Shown here one piece after another: positions 1 through 11,100 of a stretch of 64,000 bases of DNA. The DNA is taken from contig OZ005689.1 in NCBI GenBank assembly GCA_963930775.1, positions 3,844,001-3,908,000 on the forward strand. The letters are read 5' to 3'. How positions within the stretch are numbered: position 1 is the stretch's first letter; the number at the start of each line of letters is the position of its first letter. This DNA comes from Cliona cf. orientalis. Lineage: Eukaryota > Porifera > Demospongiae > Clionaida > Clionaidae. The position numbers and the translations under genes were made by a program. The notes below the pieces were generated by a model that saw only the letters and a list, made by a program, of their open reading frames with translations, was not told the DNA's origin and ran no database searches.

Positions 1-650
1 AGGTCAGCAGCCTTTGACAAGGAGAATAACAGCTGCATCAGAATCTAAATGTACAACAGTTGCTAACGCTGCCATTTATGATGAGATCATAGTGCAAATG
101 GAAAATAATATAGCTTATGATAAGCCAGTACTAATAGAAACAAACAGAACCCAATACTAACAAAGAACTTGTGTATGCACAAATACGTTAGTAGCAGCTA
201 TTTATTATCCTAGTGTACATGTTTTTCTTTGATTGTAGCTATGTTATGATTGTGCATATGTGTTCCAGGAATATAGTAATATCAGATTCTATTAGTGTAT
301 TAGTGACTATGTGTTCTCTAATGCTTAGTTTAGATTTGGGAATATCACGTGCTTGCAAAAACAAGCCTTTTGGGAATATTATAATACAAACACTGAGCTA
401 ACCGCTATAACAATATCCATGTTATCATACATGCATAGCGAATAATACCGAGTCTAATAATTTTGAATGTTATCTAGACCATGGCAGGCTTGCTAACTGT
501 TTCTCTTTTGTCCTATGAAATGGTGAGCAGTTTACTAGTGTGACTGTCAGAGAAATTTACAATTTTTGCTTCTATATAGATTGGACAAAGCTTAAGTTTG
601 AAACTCATACTAATATTTGTTGTAATTTTCTACTCAGAGCAAATATCAGG
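1..650 (+). repeat. Tandem segmental duplication, copy 1 (partner 4172-4826)
   Basis: The last tail exon, 3' flank, intergenic DNA, ATG exon and signal-peptide exon here match 4172-4826 almost base for base apart from small indels. The unit runs from the end of one receptor gene to the start of the next, so the cluster grew by tandem duplication. Bases 161-519 contain no other gene that I can see. Confidence 0.8.
2..160 (+). CDS. 3' end of an Ig/Fn3-family receptor (cytoplasmic tail only)
   Basis: An open frame from base 2 to a TAA at 158-160 encodes 53 residues with no membrane span. It is recognised as a receptor tail because the same sequence, including the 3' flank, recurs about 4.2 kb downstream behind a decayed Ig/Fn3/TM gene. 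Tyrosines sit in short acidic or hydrophobic settings (AIYDEI, IAYDKPV) and the protein ends in a tyrosine, which would suit phosphotyrosine signalling; that is inference. The rest of the gene lies left of the window, so its ectodomain is unknown. Confidence 0.6.
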   Translation, partial: GQQPLTRRITAASESKCTTVANAAIYDEIIVQMENNIAYDKPVLIETNRTQY

Positions 651-1847
651 TAATTAAGGGAAGCGATGCTTATTACAATTGTTTGCACATGATATAATCA
701 TGTGGCAATTCACATGACCATGGCTAGCTACTTATACATGCAATGTTATAATATAATATTGTTATAAGAACATGAAGCTACAAATCAATCTAATTTCTAG
801 GAGATATGAAAATATCCAGAGACGAATCCAATGATTGCAGTTGTGTAGGTGATACTCTGACCTTTGAGTGCACTGTCATGAGTGGATTAGGAACAATTTG
901 GAGAGGAAGTGCTTTCAATTGTGATAGCAATGGTAATGAAATCTTCTTACTAAATCACTCCAATGAGGAGACATGCAATGGTGGAATGATTACAGGACGG
1001 GTTATCAGGTGTGAAAATGACAGCTACACTTCTCAACTTAATGTCATTCTCAGTTCTGATTTGATTGGCAGAGTCATTGAATGTGCTAGTTACAGTGGAT
1101 CACAGAATCTGATAATACAATACTGGACATATGTACGTGGTAGCTATTGTACATCACTACGTTTATGTATACCAAATGCAGTTCTATTTCCAGCACCTGA
1201 TGAAATTTCCTTAGCTCTGGTTAATTTTGGCCGAAAAGAAATCACATTCAGCTGGCCCCTGACTGTCCTGCTATCCACTACAGCATCCTAGCATCAAACT
1301 GTGGCAGCTCCCCCACTACCACCAACCACACCAATGTCACTTGTACTGATTTACCAAGTGATGATAGTATGTGCAGCTTTGCCGTACAGACTGTGGTCTG
1401 TGGGAATATCACTGGCAATTGGAGTAAACCCCTCACATTCAACGTAACTACTATATTATTATTTACAGAATTCAATTCCAGATGTGCATGCACAGGAACA
1501 ACAGCAATAGCAAGTGTATTTACGATAGGTTTGACTATATCCGTAATAGTTTTCACATCCATTATTATTGTCTTGGTGAAAAACAATAAGAAGGCTCGTA
1601 GCAGTGATCTGGCCTCACTAAGGAGAGAACAGGAAACGTTAAATTATCGAGCCATGAGGAACCAAGGAGAACGGCACCAGAATCTACCACTAGTACTACC
1701 ATGATGGACCATGACAGAGCAAAAGAGGCTAATATTGCAACTAACAAAAATATTGCTTATGTCGAAGTGGCTGTTGGACAAACACAATCCAATTTCAAAG
1801 AATCAGAGCATGAGTATGCACAACTACATCAGCTGCAGCTCTCCTAG
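520..1847 (+). pseudogene. Ig/Fn3/TM receptor, frameshifted copy
   Basis: Exons read as ATG alone (520-522), signal peptide (580-649, phase 1 end), Ig-like domain (801-1132), then Fn3 and membrane span from 1182. The Ig exon has the family core: Cys, WRGSAFNC, YTSQLNV and IEC. Against the intact paralogue at 5348-5662, the Fn3 exon lacks 10 nt just after its TGG codon near 1256, which gives a stop at 1289-1291. The frame reopens from about 1290 and covers the rest of Fn3 plus a hydrophobic span (about 1495-1580). A second shift near 1700 separates this from a tail that contains IAYVEV (an ITIM-like match) and EYAQL and ends at TAG 1845-1847. Two lesions suggest a pseudogene, but either could be an assembly error. 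Confidence 0.65.
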
Positions 1848-2193
1848 TGCTGTTTTTCTTTGACTACGTATACACGTATTCAGTGTATATGATGTGCTTC
1901 TGGCACCATTAGTGTATGTATACATGCAATTATGATAACGGCTTTGTTTTCTTAAATGTTGACACAAATATAATTATTGGGAGCAAAAGTAGTCGCTTGG
2001 GATTTATCACATGGCATAGATAAATTACTTAATTATGTGACTTCATGTATTTGCAAACCATATTGAATCAAGTTTGAGTGCAGTCATGATCAGTTATAAG
2101 CCAGATTTAGTCTTCGATTGTAATGGTAAGACTAAATTATATAATTATTATCACATGGAGATGTGCTATGTATAATCACATATCATTAATAAG
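1848..2193. other. Intergenic, no gene seen
   Basis: AT-rich DNA between two receptor copies. I see no open frame, repeat or RNA gene beyond family 3' flank similarity. Confidence 0.5.
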
Positions 2194-3220
2194 ATTGGAC
2201 AACGTTTGTTTTTAGTGATTTTGAAGTTCATACTTCTAGTCATACACTGAACAGGTAAGAGAATTGTGAATATTGATGAGGCAGAAAAATTAATGTAATG
2301 TAATATTGTTGCTTATTATTATTGTTGCTTTAGGGGTGGTGCACAATGTATTCAGATATGATCATACCTGCAACTGTGTTGGTGATAATCGGACCTTTGC
2401 TGAGTGTACTGTTATGACTGGGAAAGAAACTATTTAGAGAGGAAGTGCTTTCAATTGTGCCAGCACTGGCAACGAAATTATAGCTCAGTTGGTGATCAGA
2501 CATGAAACAGTGGAACGATTACTGGATGGGTTATCAAGCTTGAAAGAAATCACTATACATCGATCTCAACTCAATGTCGCTTTCAGCACTGATTTGATTG
2601 GGCGAACTATAGAATGTGCTAGTGACAACGGATCACAGGTAGCAGTTTTTAACACAATAGTAGATATACGTATGTGCATGTATGGATAAGTAGCTGTAAT
2701 ATATTATATGCACCACTATAAATTTGTGCATACACATTCTTATCAAATTAATGCAGATCCATTTCCACTATATACCTGATGAAGTTTCCTTAGCTCTGAT
2801 TAATTTTGGCCCAAAGGAGATCACTTTCAGCTGGAGTCCAGTTGCCCTGAGTATCCTTCCATAAATTACAACATCCTAGCATCAGACTGTGGCAGCTGCC
2901 CCACTACCACCAACCACACCAATGTCACTTGTACCAATGTTCCAACAGATGATAGTATGTGCAGCTTTGCCATATATAGAGACAGCTATCTGTGGGAACA
3001 TCACTGGCAATTGGAGTAAACCCCTTACATTTAACATAACCTTAGAAGGTACTACACAGTTATAAACAATATTACAGCATGTTGTACTTTTCTGATATCC
3101 AATACAAGCCGTCATACAACTAGTGTTTCATAATTATTATTATTTGTTGTGTAGATCCAATGAGATATCCATTCCTGAATTTTGCTGATCCTAATTTAAG
3201 ACCAGTCAATTTCAGCTGGA

Positions 3221-3388
3221 GTCCAGTCACCCCTGATTATCTTGCTATCCACTACAACTATGGCAATCCAAACATGACAAAATTATCAAAAGTCAAATTC
3301 AAGGGTCCAGTCACCCCTGATTATCTTGCTATCCACTACAACTATGGCAATCCAAACATGACAAAATTATCAAAAGTCAAATTCAAGG
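3221..3388 (+). repeat. 84-bp perfect tandem duplication
   Basis: A unit starting GTCCAGTCACCCCTG is present at 3221-3304 and again at 3305-3388. It spans the junction of Fn3 exon and transposon end, so it arose after the insertion. Its length is 28 codons and the local frame stays open. Confidence 0.9.
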
Positions 3389-3726
3389 GTGTAAAAGCAC
3401 AAATTTTGCATATGGAAGGATGCGAACAGTCAAAGCTGCAAACTCAAGGGTGCAAAAGTACGGTAGAGCTGTATATGGAAGGGTGCAAAAGGTCAAATCT
3501 ACAAACTCAAAAGCTGTGGATGGCACATTAAGCTAAGTAAAAAGTCAAACGTACAGATATACCAGTTCCTCGAATTTACAGATTTGCACCCCACCATATG
3601 TAGCTCTGTACTTTTGCACCCTTGAGTTTGCAGGTTTGACCTTTTGCACCCTTCCATATGCAGCTCTGTACTTTTGTACCCTTGAGTTTTGACTTTTGAT
3701 AATTTTGTCACGTTTGGATGGCCATA
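3259..3726. mobile_element. TIR element inserted in an Fn3 exon
   Basis: The element starts TATGGCAATCCAAACATGAC and ends with the inverse of a near-identical sequence (TATGGCCATCCAAACGTGAC), and is flanked by the direct repeat TACAAC at 3253-3258 and 3727-3732. Removing it and one repeat rejoins the Fn3 coding sequence, so this is a genuine insertion with a 6-bp target duplication. The interior is a palindromic set of subrepeats around AAGGGTGCAAAAGG and TGCAAACTCAAGGG. No transposase is present, so it is non-autonomous. A relic of the family lies at 7554-7712. Confidence 0.85.
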
Positions 3727-4171
3727 TACAACATCCTATATAGCCTCTAGTTCAAACTGTGGCAGCTGCCCCACTACCGTATATGGTAGTGGGGCAGCTG
3801 CCACACTGATGGTTACTATAATACCAATATTGCCTGCATTGAAATATCTGCTGATAAGTATATTTGCCGTAAGAAGTGTCATGTGTGGAAAAATCACCGG
3901 AAATGCAGAACTTAATAATGGTCACATAATAATTGAATCTCACAACTGCTACAATGTCATAATTATTCTTTCCAGCTGCTACAGAAATCAATTCCAGATG
4001 CACAGGAGCAATAGCAATTAACAGCAAGTACACTCGCGATAGTTTTAACAATATCCGTAATAGTTTTCACATCCATTATAATTATTGTCTTGGTAAAATC
4101 TAATGAGAAAGGCTCGTAGAATTGATCTGGCTACTTGGAGGAGAGCACAGACTGGGCATGAGGAAGAGGAC

Positions 4172-4826
4172 CCAGGTCAGCAGCCATTGACAAGGAGAAT
4201 AACAGCTGCATCAGAATCTAAATGCACAACAGTTGCTAACGTTAACGCTGCCATTAATTTTATGATGAGATAGTGAAAGTGGAAAACATAGCTTATGATA
4301 AGCCAGCAATAGAACAAACAGAAACTGATACTAATAAAGAACATGTGTATGCACAAATACATTAGTAGCAGCTATTTATATACCTAGTGTACATGTTTTT
4401 CTTTGACTGTAGCAATTATTATTATCATTGTGCACACATAATTATAGTAATGTATACATGTATCAGATTCTATTAGTGTATTAGTGACTGTGTGTTCTCT
4501 AAAATTAATACTAATGCTTGGTTTAGATTTGGGAATATCACACGCTTGCAAAAACAAGCAGTTTGGGGAATATAATTTTACAAACACTGAGCTGACCGCT
4601 AACGACATCCATGTAAGACTTAGTACGAATAGTACTGAGTCCATTTTGAGTGTTACCTAGGCTAGGCTCGTTGACTATTTCTCCTTCACTCTGTGAAATG
4701 GTGAGCAGTTTTTCTTTTATTATTAGTGTCAGAACAATTAAGATTTGCCTCTGTCTAGATTGGACAAAGCATAACTTCAAAACTCATACTATTAGTAGTG
4801 GTTTTCTGCTCAGAGCAAATGTCAGG
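4172..4826 (+). repeat. Tandem segmental duplication, copy 2 (partner 1-650)
   Basis: This joins the tail of the decayed receptor to the start of the intact death-domain receptor and matches 1-650. Bases about 4364-4697 carry no other gene; they are intergenic DNA and the presumed promoter of the downstream receptor. Confidence 0.8.
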
Positions 4827-6919
4827 TAAGTGAATTCGTATTACTGCTTGCACAAACAATTATTATGCCAATTTATGTTAATGAGGATTTACTTTTTAAA
4901 ACTGACACATAAGAACATGAAGCTATTATTATTTTTTAGGAACATCCACAGGCGAATCTAATATCTTCAGCTGTATTGGTGATACTCTGACCTTTGAGTG
5001 CACTGTAATGAATGAATTATCAACAACTTGGAGAGGAAGTGCTTTCAATTGTCCCAGCAGTAGCAACGGAATACTTGTATTAAATAGTACTGTTGGTAGT
5101 GAGCCATGCAACAATGAAATGATTATTGTACGGATCATCAGGCGTAAAGATGACAACTACACTTCCCAACTTAACGTCATCCTCAGCTCTGATTTGATTG
5201 GGAAAAGCATTGAGTGTGCTAGCTACAATGGATCACACTATATCACAATTTCTAACACAACACTAGATATACGTATGTGGGATGATATGTATACCCATAC
5301 ATCATTACCATTAATTTTATTTACGTATATGCAATTACCAAATACAGCTCCATTTCCACCACCTGATGAAGTTTCCATAGCTCAGGTTAATTTTGGCACA
5401 AAGAAAGTCACTTTAAGCTGGAGTCCAGTTGCCCTTGACTATCCTGCTATCCATTACAACATCCTAGCATCAAACTGTGGCAGCTGCCCCACTACCACCA
5501 ACCATACTAATGTCACTTGTACTGATCTGCCAAGTGATGATAGTATGTGTAACTTTGCCATACAGACTGTGGTTTGTGGAAATATCACTGGCAACTGGAG
5601 TAAGCCCCTGACATTTAATGTAACTAATACATTAATGAATGAGATAACAAGCTATAAAAAAGGTGTGTTAAGTATAATACGTCTATAGCATTAATTAATG
5701 CCATGTTATTTATACACAATAATATATAGTTGACACAGTTTCAATATCAATTGTCACTGTTGGTGTGAGTGCTTTACTAGTAACTATCGTGATAGTAATT
5801 CTCGCATGCTATTGGCTACATAAACGAAATGCAATCCTGAAAACAAGCTCAAGGTAATGATCAGATACAGTAATACTAGTCAAAGATTTTATTCAGTCTG
5901 TGGTTAAATCAGGCTAAATGAAAATGCAATAGCAAACAGCAATTTTGAAAACAGTTTATCACTTCAAAGCCAAACCAATTCACAGCAAGAGGTATCACAA
6001 TGATAATATTATGATTATAGCTATACATAATATAAGATACTCTACTATGATAATGGTTATTATGCCATGGTGGTTTGTATTGCAGGAAGACCTTCAGGCC
6101 TCCCACCATACCAAGTATGTGATAGTAGTACAATTATCAACTATTGTGCTAAACCTTTTTTTTATTTCTCTTTCAGCATGCCCTGTTTACAGAATAAGGA
6201 TGCAGAGTATAGCCAACTTGAGGAAACCCCAGTTAATTTGAAACGCCTGCTAGAGAAACTCCAGGGTCAAATTTCCAAGCAGTGGTATCAGCTAGGCTTG
6301 TCCCTCGGGCTACCCATGGACGTTTTAGAGGGCTTCAATCTTTACTCAGAAGATGACTGTCTCGTTGAGGTTCTTGACTACTGGTTGAAACATCACCCAA
6401 GCAAGCCAACATGGCAGGAGATCACCGACGCACAAAAGAAAGTTGAAATCTTTAATACTGAACAAGATTCAGGTACAATTGGATGTAGGTATTGGGGGGG
6501 GGGGGGGGGGGGGGGGGGGTGGAGGGTTATATACTATGATCTTCTATCCATAATACCAATGGCTTATCGGAAGCTCGATAAACCCTTAATAATACCTAAA
6601 ATTGATTCAGAGGCCTTTAGCGAGCAATTCCCTTTGATCTGGCAGTAGGCGGAGCTTATATAAAAGCTTCGATATAATGGTTTCAATTCCTCTCTACGTA
6701 CATTCCTACTATATGTCTTAAGAAACTTGGGACAAAGTTTGGTATGCAATTTTATTATTTTGTGATTTCATTTCAAAATCAGGAACTGCCGAGAAAAAGG
6801 CAGCTGAGGTTCCACCGAAAAAACCACCAAGACGTACAAGTAGTGTGACCATGAAGAAACCTATGAATACAGAGACCACAGTAGATGACGTCAGTCACGA
6901 ATATGAAGTCATACATTAA
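4698..6919 (+). CDS. Type I receptor: signal peptide, Ig, Fn3, TM, death domain (457 aa)
   Basis: Nine exons keep frame: 4698-4700, 4759-4825, 4940-5272, 5348-5662, 5739-5853, 5913-5991, 6086-6114, 6177-6472, 6783-6919 (1374 nt). Residues 1-23 are a signal peptide; about 24-134 an Ig-like domain (Cys, WRGSAFNC, IEC); about 135-239 a Cys-rich Fn3-like domain (SNCGSCPTTT, CGNITGNWS); about 240-264 a membrane span; about 333-403 a death domain (WYQLGLSLGLP, D-D-x-L-V-E-V-L-D-Y-W-L, P-T-W-x-E-I). The C-terminus has a proline/basic patch (KKPPRR) and YEVI. Death domains bind other death domains to recruit adaptors or caspases, so this probably passes an extracellular recognition event to apoptotic or NF-kB-like signalling; that is inference. 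The initiator ATG is the last codon of exon 1, a layout shared with the paralogue at 520. Lower copies of the same ectodomain are broken upstream; this one is intact. Confidence 0.88.
6494..6519 (+). repeat. 26-nt uninterrupted G tract in an intron
   Basis: Twenty-six consecutive G lie in intron 8 of the death-domain receptor, just 3' of the death-domain exon. The length is likely to vary and to be unreliable in assembly. Confidence 0.95.
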
Positions 6920-7404
6920 GTATAATAATATTATGACATTGTACATGTGTGGTACTTCATAATGCAGATTATCACATTGAACTGATGAATAATATTGACT
7001 AGATGAAAACATTGTATTAAGTATTTACTATTATTAACGCATTCAGAATCACATAATATTATGTAAAATTAATTTAATTTACATCATCTAAAACAACTTG
7101 TCTGTTAAAAACAGTTCAGTGAGACCCTAAATTGCACTTTTCTATAATGTTATAAGTCGTTTCTCACTCAGCTAACAATGGTAGTGGCAAACAAATAGTG
7201 TAATCCTTGCGGACTTGGGTGCTACGTATATGTGGAGGTATACACGCACAACAAACTGGGGTAGTTTGGCATGAAATTCATCACTGGTGTGGTGACTTTA
7301 TGTTAATGGAACAGGTGTTTTTGCCCTTTTTCACTTTTCACTATCTTATATCAGCCAAAGCCAGGTCAGCTACAGGTACACAAGATGTGCGGATAAACTG
7401 ATAC

Positions 7405-7462
7405 TAAGGCCCTGGTGGGATTTGAACTCCCAACCCTAGGATTAACTAGGAGCCCATGGCCA
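7405..7462 (-). repeat. tRNA 3'-half-like fragment (possible SINE or pseudo-tRNA)
   Basis: On the minus strand, GGGAGTTCAAATCCCACC resembles a T-arm with B box, followed by AGGGCC. I could not fold a matching 5' acceptor strand or D-arm, so an intact tRNA is not supported. Confidence 0.35.
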
Positions 7463-7553
7463 ATATATAGCTATGACATTATAATAATATCACACACTAG
7501 GCTAGGTGGATTTCGAGGTTTGATGACACAATAGTGAAGCAGTACTATAAACT

Positions 7554-7712
7554 TACTTATGGCAATCCAAACGTGACAAAATTAGCTAAAAGCACAAATT
7601 TTGCATATAGAAGGGTGCAAAAGGTCAAAGCTGCAAACTCAAGGGTGCAAAAGTACAGAGCTGCATATGGAAGGGTGCAAAAGGTCAAACCTGCAAACTC
7701 AAACACTCAACA
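7554..7712 (+). mobile_element. One-ended relic of the TATGGCAATCC TIR family
   Basis: The copy opens with TATGGCAATCCAAACGTGAC and continues with the same AAGGGTGCAAAAGG subrepeats as 3259-3726. The opposite terminus is missing, so this is a truncated copy. Confidence 0.75.
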
Positions 7713-8135
7713 AAAAGGGTATGTACAATAACAATTGTGATCACAATAAGGCCAGACCAATTAAATAAGTTGTTACACGGATTCGCTCGCTCCAATTTTT
7801 AGGCAAACAATTAATTAAGTTGGGTGGAGCTTATGTACAGTAGAGTGGTTTTTGTATTCTATCTTGATTCCTTGGTCCTAGATAATCACATTAGTCTGTC
7901 TTAATTAGATTGTGGTCTATAACCACACCCCAATTAATTGCTTTTTTTTTCTTTTTTTTCGATCGTTCGGTCTAATTTTTACCTCACAATATCCGAGCAA
8001 CAACAAATTAAATTGGTCTGGCCTAATATTATACAAGGTGATACATGCATAATATCAATTTGAGACTTAAAGAGGCAACTTCAATACTTTTATAGTACAG
8101 TAATTGAATTTCTTGACTACCACTGGATAATTTTA

Positions 8136-11100
8136 CTAATATAGTTCAAGCTCTTCAACATAATGTTCAAAATACGTTCCCTCACCACCATCACCACCAC
8201 CAATATTTGAATCCTCGTTATCAGATTTAGCCACTTTACTATGATCATCCCCTGATCGAGTCAAATTGTTATCAGGTTGATCTACATCTGATTCAGCAGA
8301 TTCAAAGCCATCTTCGTCTTGATATTCATGTTGTATACCATCACCCAATGTGTTAGAAGCATTATCTTCTAGAACCGTATTAACATACTTTTGTTCCTCT
8401 TTATCTACACTTAGATTAGAATCCCCACGGTGAAGATCCCCAAGCTCATCCTTTCCACTATCCACATGTTCATGTTTAGCATATTCTGGATTTGTAATAG
8501 ACACCTTGTCTTTGTTTTCAGTTGAATCTGATTGAGCTACAGTAAAATCAATATTATTATACAGTTGAGAAGTTCTGCATTATTTTACCTTCATGAATAT
8601 GATATTCTTCCTTACGATCGCGAGAGCAAAACTTCCAGATAACTAAAATAATGATGATAACCCCAACCATAACAATCAGTATAAGTATTATAACTATTGG
8701 AACGACAATTGCAGCAACATTTGTAGACCCTTCATCTGTACAAAATGCAAGAAGCATAATCATAATAATAATATATGAGCAATAATAATAATTATCATAG
8801 TGTACATGCATGCTTACCAGACAGATCGACCCTTCCCTCCACCATTGCAGTACTCATTCCATCATAAGCTGTAATAGTGTATGTGTAGCAATTTGTTCCA
8901 CTGGGTAAGCTGAGTTGTAGCGTCACTCTATCAGGAGACCCTGCTGTACTGTTCCCTTCAACAGTGAAGACCTGCTCTTGACCGCATACACCATACACCA
9001 CTCTGCATGTTTTTTGGTTTGTGTTCTGGTTGTTCTGGAACTGACAGGTGAGTGTGGAAGCAGTTGACTCAATGTCTGCTGTGACGACTCCATTGGTACA
9101 TCCTATTATTGGTGTGTGCACGATAAATACTATCATTATCATTTTGGGGGAGGGGGGGGGTTGAGGGATTTAACTATCATGGATGGGCGATCTTCAAATA
9201 GATTGCAGTGAGCTGTATACCGTATTTTCCCGCTATTAAGCGCATGTGCTTATATCTCCACAGGAAGAAAACCTGCACTTAATAGCGAAGTGCACCTAAT
9301 AGCGAGATCTAGATGTGCCTAACAAAGAATAGCTGCATCCAAGAACGCATGCGTATTTGCGGTATCATTTAGGGGCGTGGCCATTCGATCAATCGCACAA
9401 TCATTCGTGTTACTGCATTCTGCCCAGCTCAAAATGGCTCTCATAGCTGATAATCTATAGTAGCCATCGTGATTTCGAGTAACTTGAAACGGCTGAAACT
9501 TTGGGTTAGCAAGAAAGCATGCCAAGGGTCACAGTGTTCTCCCCAGCCAAAATTGAAGGCGTAGGGGAAGGCATTATTTTGGGTTGAGCTAGTGTCCACA
9601 TCAAAGATTTTGGCTCCACCCCAATCCCACTTCAAAGACAAATCAGCACTGACGGGATAGGGGGCCCCTATATCCCTTAAGTATGCTGGGGAGAACACTG
9701 GGTCATATGCGCTTATACGCAAAATGCGCCTAACAACGAGTACTTAGGTCAGGAAAATTACATGCGTTTAATAACGAATATGCGCTTATAAGCGAGATGC
9801 GCCTAATAACGAGAAAATACGGTATTACATTATTATGCAGTCATGCCATTTACTGTACCCTCGCGAAAGAGGGCCCATGGGCGGTGCATCTTACATTGGG
9901 CCAAGACTGGGGGGTGAGCTGATATTCAAGATATCAGTATCGTGTTTAGACGTGAAAGAGCGCCCAGGTAAGTTACCCACGCTATCTTCATAATTCAAAT
10001 AGTAGCAGCAGTTACCATTGATTTCAGCCTTATTCAAGCACGATTACCAATCAAGAGCGAGGACGTCCGTGATACTTCACCGTATGTCATCGATGGCAGC
10101 ATATGAAGTGGGCATGGTTACAATTGCTTGCTGTGCACGATCATTTGTTTGTGCTGAAGCCTGGCATAAAGCTACATGTAGCTAGGCTTATTTTATGGCT
10201 GTTTGGCAGGTTACTTATCAATCTTACAATGTCATAGACTATTCAAAGTTCAGTCCTCATAAATCAGCCATTAAATTTTAAGCCGTGTTTTCAAGGGCAG
10301 CTACACATCGGTGCATACTCAAGTACACATTAGACCTTAGCAGGAAAATTGGAGGGTTGGCTGATATTTTGTATTTGCCCTCTTTTGCGAGAGTACGGTA
10401 TATACATGTATAATATTATATGTACTTGTACATACATGTATACCATTCAGCGACTATTGTAATATAGGACCCTTAATTCTCCACCGTAGAGCATAATGTG
10501 TCTACTATGTAGCTCATACACTGTACATCAGACAATAATATTATTGTGCATACACAATCACAGATAAGTCCCTCTGGCAATCTCTGACCCACAGAGGATA
10601 ACTTGCCCATAAACACTATAGTTGCCAAAAGTACACACAGATAATTTTCCCAACTCTCTTTCATGTTTTTCCCAATACATGCATACACACATACAAAGTT
10701 GTGTGTACACGCTACTGTGTCATGCACATGCACATACATGTACATACACTGTATACATGTATATACTGCATGTACACACACACACACACATATACACACA
10801 TATGCACCAAATATGTAGTACACACAACATGTACATGCATGAACTCACATAACTACATATGTACAGGTATCAACACTTACCGACAGGGATTGGTTGTGAA
10901 GCGGGTCCTGGGCCAAGTCTATTTGCTGCTGAGACATTAACAGCACTATCGCCACTTGAAGACTGACATATAAATGGAGGGCGTGCTTCATACCTACAAA
11001 CACTGTCCACGCAGTCAGTAGCCGGAATGGTCTCTATGGTTCCCAATGAATTTTGAATGGTATAGCTCACTATAGAACCAGATATGCCCTCATAGATAGA

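Larger units (their letters stand above)
2194..4363 (+). pseudogene. Ig/Fn3/Fn3/TM receptor, heavily decayed copy
   Basis: Degraded homology to the intact gene at 4698-6919 runs through a signal exon (about 2194-2259), an Ig exon (about 2334-2669), a first Fn3 exon (about 2757-3046), a second Fn3 exon split by an insertion (3150-3258 and 3733 onward), remnants of the membrane span (about 4040-4100) and a tail like that at 2-160. The tryptophan codon of the Ig W-R-G-S-A-F motif is now TAG at 2435-2437. The first Fn3 exon has a deletion and a stop, a 468-bp transposon lies in the second, and the tail frame is shifted. It cannot encode a receptor. Its ancestor probably had two Fn3 domains, unlike its intact neighbour. 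Confidence 0.8.
6920..8135. other. Intergenic between convergent receptor genes
   Basis: Two receptor genes converge here. I see no coding exon. The DNA holds a tRNA-3'-half-like sequence (about 7405-7462, minus strand), a relic of the 3259-3726 transposon family (7554-7712) and AT-rich filler. Confidence 0.6.

Noticed and set aside
3259-3726. CRISPR-like array from regularly spaced AAGGGTGCAAAAGG repeats
   Set aside because: The repeats are palindromically arranged in a TIR element with a target duplication, in a eukaryotic gene.
6067-6648. A 193-codon single-exon protein
   Set aside because: It overlaps the death-domain exon but runs through introns and the G tract; the spliced model with phase-matched borders is better.
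10473-10940. Overlapping open frames rich in Cys, His, Thr and Tyr
   Set aside because: They are translations of a CA/TGTACA low-complexity tract inside an intron.
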